NCBI GenBank assembly: GCA_009829735.1
Contig: CM020618.1
Coordinates: forward strand, 38,292,894 to 38,356,893
Source: Pyropia yezoensis
Lineage: Eukaryota > Rhodophyta > Bangiophyceae > Bangiales > Bangiaceae
Direction of reading: 5' to 3'
Length of the DNA: 64,000 nt
Shown: positions 20,805 through 31,024 of the stretch, piece after piece
Position numbering within the stretch: position 1 is the first letter of the stretch
Layout: every line of letters starts with the position of its first letter
The notes under the pieces: generated by a model
Told to the model about the DNA's origin: nothing
The model's input: only the letters and a program-made list of their open reading frames with translations
Databases searched by the model: none
Translations under genes and position numbers: made by a program

Positions 20805-23279
20805 GTGGGTCGGGTGAGCATCATCAAGGCACGTTCTCAAAGATCGTTTGTGCTGCCCAACATTCCCGCGCCTGCCACGGCACCCCCGTCAACAAGGCCG
20901 CTCGGCTTGGCTGGTGTGCGTACCTCGTGCTGTTACTGTGATTCTTCTCGGGCGTCGAGTTGTACGCACGTGCTGCAGACGCGGCACCTGCGTCGTGGGG
21001 ATGCAGCCAGGTCGCCGACGGGACCCAACACCAAGAGAGCAATTCGATCCATCTCCAACTTGCCGCAGTCACCATTTGACTGCCACCGGAGCGTTATTGT
21101 GGACGTCGACATCTTTGACCACGCCCGTCCGAAGGAGCCCCTCATCGTTGCTGCGCCCGGTAAGTGCCCGTCATGCGCAACGCCGAGAGGCGATGCGTCT
21201 TTGCGGCAGACCAAGAAGGGCATTGTTCTTTCGCACATGGGCTTTTGCGGGCTGGAGCTCCAGTTTTACACGTGTTCGAAGTCAACCTGTCGCGTGTGGG
21301 TGGCGGCGGAAGGTCGGGCGGATGGCTTGGTCATCCTTTTTTCCTGCACGGCGGCTTCAATTTCCCTTGCACGGCACTTTTGCCAGGAGGTGGCTGTTGA
21401 GGGGGACGCGTTTGCCAAGGTGTTTCGGGCGTGGTGGGTGAAGGCAAGGGGGCGGTCGCGCGCAGGCATATTCTCACGCATGTCCCAGTCGCGCAGCCGT
21501 CGAACCGTTTCAAGGTTGCAGTCGGTGGGACTGCGACTGATGGGCATGGACCTCCCTGATTGGTCTTTCAACTGTGACAACTGCTGCAACGACGGGTGCT
21601 ACCGCGTGGTGACGGCCGACGTTATCTGGTTGGGGTTCCTTCGTCGACTGGTGACAAGCTACTTCCAGACAACCGATGAGAAGTGCGTGCCGCAGGCCGA
21701 TCTCCTCAAGACAGCCAGCCTCATTGCAGGCGAGTCAACTAGACGATTCACCAGACTGTGCATCAGCCACCCTGAACAGAGTATCAACGTAAGTGCTGAC
21801 CAGCGTCGGGCGGCACGCATGGGGCTCTCTCTACTTTGTCCAGCAGCACTGCCCGCGTCTGTCCTCGCGACCTCGCTGGCGAGTGACGACATAGCGCTGC
21901 GTGTTAAAAATTTGCTGGCTGGTATTTGGCAGCTGCCGTCGTGCTCCGTTGAGCTGGCTAAGGGCTTGCTTGCCGCCACGACGAAGGTCATCAACGCGGC
22001 GGTCACGGCCAACCGGCCTGAGCAGGACATTGCAGCGGAGCGCGAGCTCCAGACGTCGCTGAGGGCGTGGCTGACCACGCCGCACGAGGACAACTGCGTT
22101 CCAGGTGCGGCGGCCGGGGGGGTCGTCGGGCCGGGTCTGGGTGGTGTAGTTCCCGCCGCGCCGGCCGCAAAGTCCGGCGCCTTACTGCCGGTCGCCGCTG
22201 CGCTGCCACCCAGCATTGCGCCCGGCTTCTTGCAGTTTTGCATCGCCCTGGTCGTCGACCCTGTTGTGGCCCCATTCAAGCCAAGCCATTGCGGCAACCT
22301 GCGCCGCCTCGTCGCCGAGTTGCGGTCCGCCGACGCGGCTGCGAGGGTGGCTGAGCTCAGCCGCGCCGCATCAGCTGACATTTCCGCGGACGGTGGAGAT
22401 GTCAATGACGGCGACGCCGCGCTGGTGGGGATGATACGTGAGCTCAAGACGGTGATGGTGTTCTTGACGGCTTTGCGGCGCACGGGCCCCGCCCTGGTCC
22501 GGTTTTCCAGGCTGGTCGCGGACGCATTGGAGGACGCTTGCTCGTGCATTGAGGCGTACCACACCGCCGGTAGCCCTGTGAAAGGGTCTGTAGCAGCCTT
22601 TGAGAAGAGGTGGCGGGGCACGGGCAAGACGGCAGCGGAGATGTGGTCATTTTTTCTGTCCCAATTCCCTGGGGCGTCGGAGGACCCGCTGATCACGGGA
22701 ATGTTTTTTTCGGGGCGCCAGCAGTGCCGGGCGTCGGCGTACGCCGTAACTGAGGTCCCGGAGACCGGAACGTGCGCCAAGAACTACCAAGCGGCGCGCA
22801 AGTCATTCACTCCAGGTGCGTTTCTCATCTGCTGCGCGTGTGCTCATCCACGTGTGCTGGGCTTCGTCATTCTGGACAAGCGGGAGGGGCCACCCGCGCT
22901 GCTGAACACCATCATGACCCGCTTTGCACTGCTGCCCGAGTACATCATTTATGACTTCGGTTGTGGTGCGGTACGCAGCGCTCTGACCAAGTTGCTGTGG
23001 CTCCTCTGTGACAGCACCATCTTGAGTGACGAGTTCCACGTTGTCAACCACATGTGCTCTGTGTCGTTGGACCCGCGCTCGTTCCTTACACTCAACAAGG
23101 CCAACACGGTGGCGCCTGAGCAGCGCAACCGTGCGATCAAGTTGCTGAGCCGGGTTCTGCGCGCAAGCGGCCAGACCGAATACACCCGGCTGCTAGCCTA
23201 CCACACTTTCATCCACAACGTGCGTGCCCACGCGCGCAGCGCATCGCCGATCCCGCTGCCCTACCTGTACGACTTCTGA
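20805..23279 (+). CDS. KDZ (Kyakuja-Dileera-Zisupton) superfamily transposase
   Basis: An RNase-H-fold transposase. A CxC5-like cysteine cluster (CPSCATPRG, YTCSKSTCRVWV) occupies about 21170-21400, and a second cluster with a likely catalytic Asp (CDNCCNDGCYRVVTADVIWLGF) is near 21580-21640. After an Ala-rich spacer the core continues: CACAHPRVLGFVILDKREGP, then LPEYIIYDFGCGAVRSAL, then DEFHVVNHMCS, then NTVAPEQRNRAI, matching the conserved KDZ blocks. The listed first codon is GTG and the first in-frame ATG is inside the CxC5 cluster, so the real start or a first exon is upstream. The TGA at 23277 may not be the original end: the same frame goes on 66 codons through an acidic Ser-rich tail to TAG 23478. 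Confidence 0.8.
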   Translation: MGRVSIIKARSQRSFVLPNIPAPATAPPSTRPLGLAGVRTSCCYCDSSRASSCTHVLQTRHLRRGDAARSPTGPNTKRAIRSISNLPQSPFDCHRSVIVDVDIFDHARPKEPLIVAAPGKCPSCATPRGDASLRQTKKGIVLSHMGFCGLELQFYTCSKSTCRVWVAAEGRADGLVILFSCTAASISLARHFCQEVAVEGDAFAKVFRAWWVKARGRSRAGIFSRMSQSRSRRTVSRLQSVGLRLMGMDLPDWSFNCDNCCNDGCYRVVTADVIWLGFLRRLVTSYFQTTDEKCVPQADLLKTASLIAGESTRRFTRLCISHPEQSINVSADQRRAARMGLSLLCPAALPASVLATSLASDDIALRVKNLLAGIWQLPSCSVELAKGLLAATTKVINAAVTANRPEQDIAAERELQTSLRAWLTTPHEDNCVPGAAAGGVVGPGLGGVVPAAPAAKSGALLPVAAALPPSIAPGFLQFCIALVVDPVVAPFKPSHCGNLRRLVAELRSADAAARVAELSRAASADISADGGDVNDGDAALVGMIRELKTVMVFLTALRRTGPALVRFSRLVADALEDACSCIEAYHTAGSPVKGSVAAFEKRWRGTGKTAAEMWSFFLSQFPGASEDPLITGMFFSGRQQCRASAYAVTEVPETGTCAKNYQAARKSFTPGAFLICCACAHPRVLGFVILDKREGPPALLNTIMTRFALLPEYIIYDFGCGAVRSALTKLLWLLCDSTILSDEFHVVNHMCSVSLDPRSFLTLNKANTVAPEQRNRAIKLLSRVLRASGQTEYTRLLAYHTFIHNVRAHARSASPIPLPYLYDF

Positions 23280-23496
23280 CGCTTTTACTTTTCGCGTGAG
23301 GCTTGCCTTTGCGGCTGTGGCCATGTGGTTACTGATCCCTTTGCCGCTGCCGACTACTCGGACAGCTCCGTGGCAGGTACAGATGGCTCCGACGGGGTGG
23401 AAGGGTCAGCTGCATCGGGCTCGTCCGACGACGAGAGCTCTGCAGCCGGGACGGCCGACGCCTCGGAGATGTCTGCCTAGCTGTTGACTGTGCAAG

Positions 23497-23502
23497 AATA
23501 AA
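23497..23502 (+). terminator. AATAAA polyadenylation signal of the KDZ gene
   Basis: AATAAA lies 17 bases after the TAG that closes the extended transposase frame (23478-23480). It supports a plus-strand transcript ending here and the idea that the acidic tail belongs to the gene. Confidence 0.55.
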
Positions 23503-24399
23503 AGACTCGGCGAACATGGTTATTACTCTCGTTTTTCCTCTGTGCGAGCACTGGCGGGCTTCTCATGGCCGTGCCTTGTCTCCACCTCTCGCACCTTTCC
23601 CTCTCCTGCGAGACGGTGCAGTGCTCTCAAATTTTCAAACTTCAGCAAGCCTTGGTACTGCAGCACCCCAGTACGCGGGAATGTCCACAAGCTGTCATGG
23701 ACTGTTTTGAATTGGTATCCAGCGCGATGTACTCTTGCACAGCGCTTTCTCACGAGCCACACAGTGTGTTGTCTGTGGCCGCCCTCCTGAGTTGACACGA
23801 CCATCCGGGCGCTTTACTTCGCACTTTCACAAGATGCCTACTAGTGTCCCGTCGGGGTGACCCACTCAAGGGCAAGTAGTACTGAAATATTGGCGCTGTC
23901 GTCAGACTCTCGGATGTAGGCGTCACAGCTATTCTGGGAATCGATATCGTTTCCTCAACAAGCGCCTGGCGAGGACGTCGTCATCTGGACGGCCGCTAAG
24001 ACTTAGGGGCCGTGCAGGAAGTGCACCGCTTCGACCCGGTCTAGATGCTACCGTCGCCCCGCTCTTCACCGCTCATTCGCTGGTCCATAACAGTGGACGG
24101 CATGCCATTGAGCCAACTCCCGTCCCTACCCGCACCATATTCGCTCCTCCTCGGTGACAGTCGTGCATACTGTCCCAGTCTCCGACCACCGCAGAGGCAG
24201 GGATGTGCGCATGTGAGCGGCAACTGCACGTCTCGTCATCCATCGGAGTGCATCAGAACGCGGGCGTGGCGGAGCGGGAGGAACTGACGCGAGAATGCAA
24301 CCTCACCGGTCTACGGGGATGGTCATCTAAGAGTCTATGCGAACTAGTATGCGACCACATGTACCAATCCTCTTCCTTGTCCTACCATCTATTCAAAAC
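23503..24399. other. Intergenic part of the candidate giant element
   Basis: About 900 bases of lower GC content without a supported gene. The last 72 bases (24328-24399, ending AAAAC) recur at 32555-32626 and, inverted, at 43496-43567. They form the left flank of the retrotransposon target site. Confidence 0.5.
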
Positions 24400-24868
24400 T
24401 GTGGCAGTATTGACCCCCAGGTAGGGGGGCAACACGTGCCATGCAAGGGGCGGCAGGCCACTAGCCTGATCCGTTCCTCCCCCTGCATTTGGGTCCATAT
24501 TCCCTAAGTTTGGGATAGTTAGCTTAGTAGTAAATCCAACTTGGATTTGAGGGTTTTCTGTATTTATCGTCTTGAATTTTCGTGTGGCCCGGTGGGCAGG
24601 TGCTGGGGTGGGAGATTCTGAGTGGCGAGATTCTGAGTGGACCCTGGGGGGATAAGGGGAGGGACAGCGGGGCTTGGCCCTGCGTCCCCGTCCCGACCAA
24701 GAAACTGTTGGACCACACACCATCCTCTTGTTTGTCCGTGGGGGGTTTGCCCCACAACAGGGACAGAGTGTGTGCGACTTGCACTTCTTCCGGCTCCCCC
24801 GACACGGGAGGCAGCCCTTGCACACCGCCCCAACTTGGGTGCCGTGTGTGCTTGTGGTTTTTGCCACA
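24400..24868 (+). repeat. 5' LTR of copy A
   Basis: 469 bp, starting TGTGGCAGTATTG and ending TTTTTGCCACA, so TGTGGCA is inverted at the ends. Four more copies of the same length and content occur in the window. Confidence 0.9.
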
Positions 24869-24869
24869 T

Positions 24870-24890
24870 TTGGTGGAGCAGCAGGGGACA
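24870..24890 (+). other. Primer-binding site of copy A
   Basis: Immediately after the LTR the sequence reads TTGGTGGAGCAGCAGGGG. TGG followed by a GC-rich stretch fits the complement of a tRNA 3' end. The tRNA was not identified. Confidence 0.55.
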
Positions 24891-24987
24891 GAGGTAAACT
24901 TTACCTCCGGGTGCACCCGGGTGTGGGGGGCCCTCTGTCTCAGAGGAACGGTGGACTTGGACCGTGTCATACGGATCGTCAGCCAAC

Positions 24988-27027
24988 ATGGCTAGCTCGG
25001 ACCCCCCGTCTTCCGGGGAGTACACGGGTGACGCACGTACTTCAGTGCCTTTGAATACTGGTGAGACACAGGTGGGCTTATCTGGGGTCGCAGAGGGACT
25101 AGAGGTCCCTCAAGCCAGCAGGACTGGAAGTACGGGCGGGCAACAGGCCACCCCGACTCAGTCGGGAGTTCACTCGGGTGACACTTCTGATGGGGGTGGG
25201 CCGAAGTCTGGCCACCGTGTGGTATACTCAACGGGAACGTCCCAAGGGGTGAGGACTGTCCCCGCGGGTTCCACTCGGGTTGGAGCCAACTTTGGCTTGG
25301 AGCCGTCGCCAACTAGGCTTTCGGAGGACGGCGGACCTCCGTTGGTCGGCGATGGGCTCGCGCCCATGCCCCCGGTTGAGACCCCTGAGGAATGTGGTTA
25401 CCCCTCAGGTGGACTCCCGGAGGCGGACCGAGACTCAACTGGAGTCGTCAATCCACTCCTCGCGGAAACTGTCCGTCGGGAGGCGACCAATGTGTTGCGG
25501 CAGACTTTGCCGGACCTGGTGGTCACGATGACGAATACTATTCTGAATAAGATTGTGGCGAGTTTGCCAGATGGCCTTAATGTCCAGACCGGATTGGGGC
25601 TTTCGAGCCCGCAGGCGCAGGGGGAATCGCCCCTGACGCCTATTCCGGGTCGCCCCGAACAGGGGGGGACCCCTGTGACTCCCAACGTGGGAGCCGCACC
25701 ATTCTCGGTGGGGCGTACGCCCTTCACGGGGGAGTTTCCCTCGGAAACGCCGGCGGCTACACCAAGCTCGCCGTGCCAGACTACAGGCGCTGAGGGTCAA
25801 CTTACCCCAGTGCCACAGCGGCTGTTCCCTCAACGTGAGGTGCCGCCCAAGATCCAGGTAGCCAACCCGGTCTACCAGCGGATCTTTGACTGTGAGACCT
25901 ACGCCCTCCACAACAAGTCGGTGGTGTATGGTCTTGACCAGGCCCGAGCCATGGGCCGTGCCAAGAAGAATGCACTTCATTCTTTTGGGCACAAAGCGGA
26001 GTGGGATGGAACTCCCCCCCTCCGTGTCTTTGAGTTCCTACGTCGTTTCACAAAAGCCTGTGACGACAATGCCATAAGTGAAGGCATGGCTTTTTACATG
26101 CTACAGGAGTTTACGAAGGGCGACCTACGGACAGAACTTATGTCCGTCATGCCCACCTCCTCAAGTGGAGGCGCTGGGGAGGTGACGTCCTATTTGGAGC
26201 TCGTCAACTGGTTGTTGGGAGCCATGGTTGATGAGGCAGCGTTGGCTTCTCAAGTCGAGGAGTTTACGCAAGCCCATCAGGAAGAGGCGGAGGACGAGTT
26301 GTCCTTTGCGGAGCGAGTCCGTATGCTCAACAATCTTTGTGGGTTTCTTCATCCACAAGCTGTGGTGAAGAGTCGGTTTGTGGAGGGACTCCATTGGTCA
26401 GTCCGGATGGAGACCCGGGAGCATAACACTGCCCGGGCGACCCTGGCCGAGTTGGCCAGGTTCGCCAATCGCCGAGGCGAGGCCTACCGCAAGTTGCGGG
26501 AGGAACAACGCCAGGAGTGTCAGGCCGAATTGGCCAAGGAACGAGAGGAGGCGCGCCAGGCCAGAGAGTTGAGAGAGGCACGCCGAATCCGCAAGGAGAG
26601 GGTGGTAGCTGCCGTGGGAACTTCCCAGGGTATCCCTTCGTCTTCCCCAGTTGGGAAGACCCCTCCGGGAACTGACAATCGGTGTTGGAACTGCAACTCC
26701 GATGGACACTGGGCATATGATTGCCCCAAGTTGAGTATCGTATCCAACAACTTGTTAGGAATGCGAGTAAGAAGTCGGCTACGAACGAAGTACGTTCACG
26801 CCGCGAGGGTGGGTCTCGACCGGTCGTCGCGGTCGCCACACCCTCGGCGGAGGAGGCGAACACGTCGTCCTCGGACTCGTCGTCTTCCTCCCCGCCCTCA
26901 GATTCGGACGCCAAGTCGGCGGGAAACGAATGACCGTTGGGGCTGGTCGTCCGAAGCTCGCAACGGCAGCCTTGGCCAAGTGGGCCAGGAGGACGAACCA
27001 ACCGTGCCGGATACTGCGGCGACCTAA
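24988..27027 (+). CDS. gag: Family 2 Gag polyprotein, intact
   Basis: 679 codons from ATG 24988 (the GTG further up is not needed). The N-terminal third is Gly/Pro/Thr-rich and probably disordered. A capsid-like helical region follows (KIQVANPVYQRIFDCETYAL to LHWSVRMETREH), then a strongly charged Arg/Glu coiled segment and a CCHC knuckle (CWNCNSDGHWAYDC). After the knuckle comes an Arg-rich end. The last 98 bases overlap the start of pol in another frame. The protein forms the virus-like particle and binds element RNA. The inverted copy at 49095-51132 has two one-base deletions; this copy has none. Confidence 0.88.
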   Translation: MASSDPPSSGEYTGDARTSVPLNTGETQVGLSGVAEGLEVPQASRTGSTGGQQATPTQSGVHSGDTSDGGGPKSGHRVVYSTGTSQGVRTVPAGSTRVGANFGLEPSPTRLSEDGGPPLVGDGLAPMPPVETPEECGYPSGGLPEADRDSTGVVNPLLAETVRREATNVLRQTLPDLVVTMTNTILNKIVASLPDGLNVQTGLGLSSPQAQGESPLTPIPGRPEQGGTPVTPNVGAAPFSVGRTPFTGEFPSETPAATPSSPCQTTGAEGQLTPVPQRLFPQREVPPKIQVANPVYQRIFDCETYALHNKSVVYGLDQARAMGRAKKNALHSFGHKAEWDGTPPLRVFEFLRRFTKACDDNAISEGMAFYMLQEFTKGDLRTELMSVMPTSSSGGAGEVTSYLELVNWLLGAMVDEAALASQVEEFTQAHQEEAEDELSFAERVRMLNNLCGFLHPQAVVKSRFVEGLHWSVRMETREHNTARATLAELARFANRRGEAYRKLREEQRQECQAELAKEREEARQARELREARRIRKERVVAAVGTSQGIPSSSPVGKTPPGTDNRCWNCNSDGHWAYDCPKLSIVSNNLLGMRVRSRLRTKYVHAARVGLDRSSRSPHPRRRRRTRRPRTRRLPPRPQIRTPSRRETNDRWGWSSEARNGSLGQVGQEDEPTVPDTAAT

Positions 27028-30000
27028 GGGAGTCCGCCCACCTCGGGTAGGACTCCCCAAGAACGTAAACCCACGTCGGGTCATCGCGGTGCTGACGGGT
27101 GAGAACTTCCAGGTGGCTGGACGGGTGCAACTTGCCCCCGGCCGCGCCTGTTGTGCCCGTATCGTACTTGATACCGCGTCAGGAGCCTCCTTGATACGCA
27201 AGTCGCTATTACCAAAGGAGGTGAAGCTCCAACGCTGGAGGTCCAAAGCTGACCATATGATTGACATCAATGGTGGGGTACTTCCCATCGCTGGTGCCGT
27301 GACCCTACCAACTAGGTTGGGGACCCATGAGGTTGACGTGACCTATGGTGTAGTTGAGAATATATCGGTACCCCTGCTTCTGGGTACCCCTTATGTTGTT
27401 ACACAAGTGCCTTTGATTTGTGGCCCTGAGTACTGGGTCAAGTTGATGAATGGGGAGACTATCCCCATCCTTGGTAAGGGAAAGTCTGTGGCTCCTGTGA
27501 CAGTTTCACAGTCGAAGCCTGTTTGCTCTGTGAGGGAAGGGTTTACTGCTACCCTGCGTCTAGCCCGTAAAGTCACGTTGCCCCCCAACTCGGTGGCGCA
27601 CGTTGACGTTGTAACTGATTATACGGGGAACGGGTTGGTGCACCCTCACCCCCGTCTTGCTCGCAAGCACCAAGTGCATGTTGCCCTTGGCACGATGGAC
27701 TCCAAAGCCGGAGTCCCGTGGAGGATACAGGTGATGAACCTGAGCTCGTCGCCCCAGTACTTCAAGTCGGGAGCCAAGTTCGGCTATATCGACCAACATG
27801 AGGGACCAGTAGTAGCGGTCACCCTCAACGCGGGCGCGAGTAGCGACCCGAAGTCCGTAAAGGAGAAGCATCAAGCCAAGTCGGCCGCCTCTCCTCGGCC
27901 CCATGTGAACATGGAGGGTGTCCCCCCCAGGTTGAGGGTTCAAGTTGAACGCCTCTTGGACCAATATCACAAGTTGTGGGATGGTCAATTGGGACTCATG
28001 AGAGCCACCCAACACCGGATCGAGTTGAAGCCCGGTGCACCCCCTATACGCCAACAACCGTATAGGGGAGGACCTCGTTCAAGGGCCCTCGTTAAGGAGC
28101 AAGATGCTCGCATGGAGGCCCTCGATGTGATCGAGGCCAGCAACGCCGAGTGGGCGAGTCCGGTGGTTATCGTCCCCAAAGTTGATGGGACCCCCCGGTT
28201 TTGTATCGACTACCGTAAGCTCAACGAGAGCACGGTGAAGGACAGTTATCCCCTACCTAGGATGGAGGACTGTCTGGACTCTCTGGGGGAGGCGAACGTG
28301 TTCTCTACCCTGGACTGTAACGCGGGGTACTGGCAAATTCCCATTGCCCCGGAGGACAGGCATAAAACTACCTTTACCTGTCACTGTGGCACCTACCAGT
28401 GCAAGCGCCTACCGTTTGGTCTGTGTAACGCGCCGGCAACTTTCCAGCGCGCTATGGACATGATTCTGGCCGGAGTACGGTGGCAGATCTGTCTTGTGTA
28501 CCTAGACGATGTCATTGTGTTCTCCCGAAGTCCGGAGGAACACATTGGCCATCTTGGCCAGGTATTCAAGCTACTTGCTGACGCCGGTGTGTCACTGAAG
28601 GCGAGTAAGTGCCACCTCTTCACTCAAGAGGTGGAGTACTTGGGACATGTTGTCCGTCCGGGGCGTCTCAGTGTTAACGAGAAGAATTTGAGGGCCATCC
28701 GTAAGGCTCAGTACCCCCGGACCCAGACCCAGATGAGGAGCTTCCTCGGGATGTGTAACGTGTACCGACGTTTCACCAAGGGCTTCGCCAAGGTGGCGAA
28801 GCCGTTGAATGAGTTAGTGAGCTCAACGCTCCCGAAGAACCGGCCTCCCCCAAGTCGGGTGGAGCAGGAATCCTTTGAGACTCTTCGGGGCCTTCTGCTG
28901 AAGCCCCCCATCTTGGCTATTCCCAGGTTGGGAGGCCACTACATCCTAGATGTGGACGCTAGCTACGACCAACTTGGTTGTGTGTTGCTTCAGCAGCAGC
29001 CGGACAAGGAGTACTTGCCGGTGGGATACTTCAGTAAGGGGCTGAACTCGGCCGAGAAGAACTACGGAGTCACCGAGTTGGAAGGACTCGCAGTGGTGTG
29101 GGCGGTGACGTCACTTCGTCAATACCTAGAGGGTGAGAAGTTTCTCATCCGCTGTGACCACCGCGCGTTGCAGTTCATCTTTAAGACGGACTGTACGAAC
29201 ACTCGTCTCAATCGGTGGAGGGTGCGACTGGCACCCTTCAACTTTGACATTGAGTACCGACCTGGCAGGCAACATGCCCTTGCCGACGGCCTCTCTCGGG
29301 TACCTACGGAGGGGCTGGACACTAACCCAGTCGATGAGGACATCCCCATCGTGGGGGTAGTCACGCGCTCGGGGCAGGCGTTGAACCCCGAGGCGCCAGG
29401 GAACAAGAAGTACTTGCCCCTGTCCCTGGACGAGGTGGTGAAGGCCCAGGCCGAGGATCCCTTCTGCAAGTCGCAGAGGGATACACTGGATACAGTGGTG
29501 GAGACGCGTTTCTTTCTGGGAGACGATGGCCTCCTCATGAGGAGGGGGGTATTCCAAGGGGCTGAACAACTTGTCGTCCCCGCATCCCTCAAGGACAGTA
29601 TCCTTGAGAGGGAGCACAACGCTCCCTCGGGTGGACACCTGGGGTCTAGTAAACTGTACCAGACCCTGAGGACCAGGTACTACTGGCCGTCCATGGTGGT
29701 GGACATCTACAGTTGGGTGGCTGCCTGCACAAGTTGTGCACAGAACCGTCTGATGGAACGGCGGCCTAGTACGGCTATGCTATTGTTCCCGGCCAAGGAG
29801 CCCTTCGCCGCGTTGGCGATGGACATCCTTGGGCCACTGCCAGTGACCGAGGAGGGCAACCAGTACCTCCTGGTCATCTGTGACCGCTTCACGAAACTTA
29901 CGCGAGCGATCCCACTGGCAGAGATCACGGCCATGTCGGTCGTGTCAGCCTTCCTAGATCACTGGGTTGCCGCGTATGGCATCCCAGATAGTACACTATC

Positions 30001-30913
30001 GGACAATGGACCGCAATTTGCGTCCGTACTGTTTCAGGGAGTGCTGGATATGTTGGGGGTTAAGGCAAACTATGCCACCCCCTACCACCCGAAAACTAAT
30101 GGGCAGGTGGAGCGCTTCAACAAAACTATTGTTAGGCAGCTGCGCCACTATGTGAGTGAGCACGTGAAGACGTGGGACCAATACATTTCTATTCTTACTA
30201 CCGCCTACAATTCGCAGGTTTACTCATCTACCGGGGAAGTACCCCTCGCTTTTGTGACCCCCCGTCGTGTGCGGTCTATTGCCGTGCGGCGGTCGCTCCC
30301 AACTAGGGAGGATGGTGGCAGTACGCCTACTCCTACTGAGAAAAAGGCGGAGTTCGCTGCTAGGCTTGAAAACCTCATCCCTAAAGTCAGGGCTGAGATG
30401 GACAAAGCACAAAAGCGCTACAAGCGTACCTTTGACAAAAAGGTGCGCAATGCTAAGCATGTCCCCGAGAAGGGTGACTGGGTGCTGGTACACTCGCACA
30501 CCCCAACTGGGGGTAAGCTGGTATTCCAGACGAAGGGACCGTACCAGGTCCTTCGTACTGATGGGCGGCGCTTCACCATCGAAAGTGACGATGGGGTCCG
30601 CACAGTGAACGGACAGGACGTGGTCAAAGTTGCACCACCGCCTGCAGGCGACCCAGCTTGGGCGCGTGCTTTGGAAGCGTGGCGCCTCCCCTCACTGCCT
30701 GCGGCCAAACAGGGCCCGCAGGAGTACGTGTTCGATAAGTTCATCGACCACGGATGGGATGAAGACACTGACCGCCTCATGTTGAGGGTGCGTTGGTTTG
30801 GCTACAAAGCCAAGGACGATACGTGGGAGTATGTGGAGGACCTTCCCGCTGAGAAGGTCCGGGCGTACTGTGCCCGGAATGAGATAGACCCTAACAGCCC
30901 TCCCTCAACGTGA
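26930..30913 (+). CDS. pol: Family 2 Pol polyprotein, intact
   Basis: 1327 codons from its own ATG 26930. Domains: aspartic protease (LDTASGASL near residue 80); reverse transcriptase (FCIDYRKLNEST, LPFGLCNAPATFQ, VYLDDVIVFS near 522); RNase H (LDVDASYDQLGCVLL, ELEGLAVVWAV, CDHRALQFI); integrase with HHCC finger (HNAPSGGHLG to CTSCAQNR) and DDE core (LAMDILGPLP near 960, SDNGPQFAS near 1025, NGQVERFNKT near 1057); and a chromodomain-like end (YVFDKFIDHGW to LRVRWFGYKAKDDTWE). All key residues seen are present. Relative to gag the frame is +1, so expression needs a +1 shift or reinitiation at the ATG inside gag. Confidence 0.93.
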   Translation: MTVGAGRPKLATAALAKWARRTNQPCRILRRPKGVRPPRVGLPKNVNPRRVIAVLTGENFQVAGRVQLAPGRACCARIVLDTASGASLIRKSLLPKEVKLQRWRSKADHMIDINGGVLPIAGAVTLPTRLGTHEVDVTYGVVENISVPLLLGTPYVVTQVPLICGPEYWVKLMNGETIPILGKGKSVAPVTVSQSKPVCSVREGFTATLRLARKVTLPPNSVAHVDVVTDYTGNGLVHPHPRLARKHQVHVALGTMDSKAGVPWRIQVMNLSSSPQYFKSGAKFGYIDQHEGPVVAVTLNAGASSDPKSVKEKHQAKSAASPRPHVNMEGVPPRLRVQVERLLDQYHKLWDGQLGLMRATQHRIELKPGAPPIRQQPYRGGPRSRALVKEQDARMEALDVIEASNAEWASPVVIVPKVDGTPRFCIDYRKLNESTVKDSYPLPRMEDCLDSLGEANVFSTLDCNAGYWQIPIAPEDRHKTTFTCHCGTYQCKRLPFGLCNAPATFQRAMDMILAGVRWQICLVYLDDVIVFSRSPEEHIGHLGQVFKLLADAGVSLKASKCHLFTQEVEYLGHVVRPGRLSVNEKNLRAIRKAQYPRTQTQMRSFLGMCNVYRRFTKGFAKVAKPLNELVSSTLPKNRPPPSRVEQESFETLRGLLLKPPILAIPRLGGHYILDVDASYDQLGCVLLQQQPDKEYLPVGYFSKGLNSAEKNYGVTELEGLAVVWAVTSLRQYLEGEKFLIRCDHRALQFIFKTDCTNTRLNRWRVRLAPFNFDIEYRPGRQHALADGLSRVPTEGLDTNPVDEDIPIVGVVTRSGQALNPEAPGNKKYLPLSLDEVVKAQAEDPFCKSQRDTLDTVVETRFFLGDDGLLMRRGVFQGAEQLVVPASLKDSILEREHNAPSGGHLGSSKLYQTLRTRYYWPSMVVDIYSWVAACTSCAQNRLMERRPSTAMLLFPAKEPFAALAMDILGPLPVTEEGNQYLLVICDRFTKLTRAIPLAEITAMSVVSAFLDHWVAAYGIPDSTLSDNGPQFASVLFQGVLDMLGVKANYATPYHPKTNGQVERFNKTIVRQLRHYVSEHVKTWDQYISILTTAYNSQVYSSTGEVPLAFVTPRRVRSIAVRRSLPTREDGGSTPTPTEKKAEFAARLENLIPKVRAEMDKAQKRYKRTFDKKVRNAKHVPEKGDWVLVHSHTPTGGKLVFQTKGPYQVLRTDGRRFTIESDDGVRTVNGQDVVKVAPPPAGDPAWARALEAWRLPSLPAAKQGPQEYVFDKFIDHGWDEDTDRLMLRVRWFGYKAKDDTWEYVEDLPAEKVRAYCARNEIDPNSPPST

Positions 30914-31024
30914 GGGAAGGCCGAGCAACAGTGCCAAGAGAGTGCTTCAAGTCGAAGTGGTACGCAGAGTGGCTTTTAACTACAGCCCTAACCCTCACAC
31001 TCTCACAACAAAGGCAGCTGCCAA

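Noticed and set aside
24382-24970. Cysteine-rich ORFs inside the 469-bp LTRs (such as CKGCLPCRGSRKKCKSHTLC)
   Set aside because: They recur in all five LTR copies and resemble a zinc-cluster, but they cross the LTR limits in different contexts and have no stable start. Treated as LTR sequence, not a gene.
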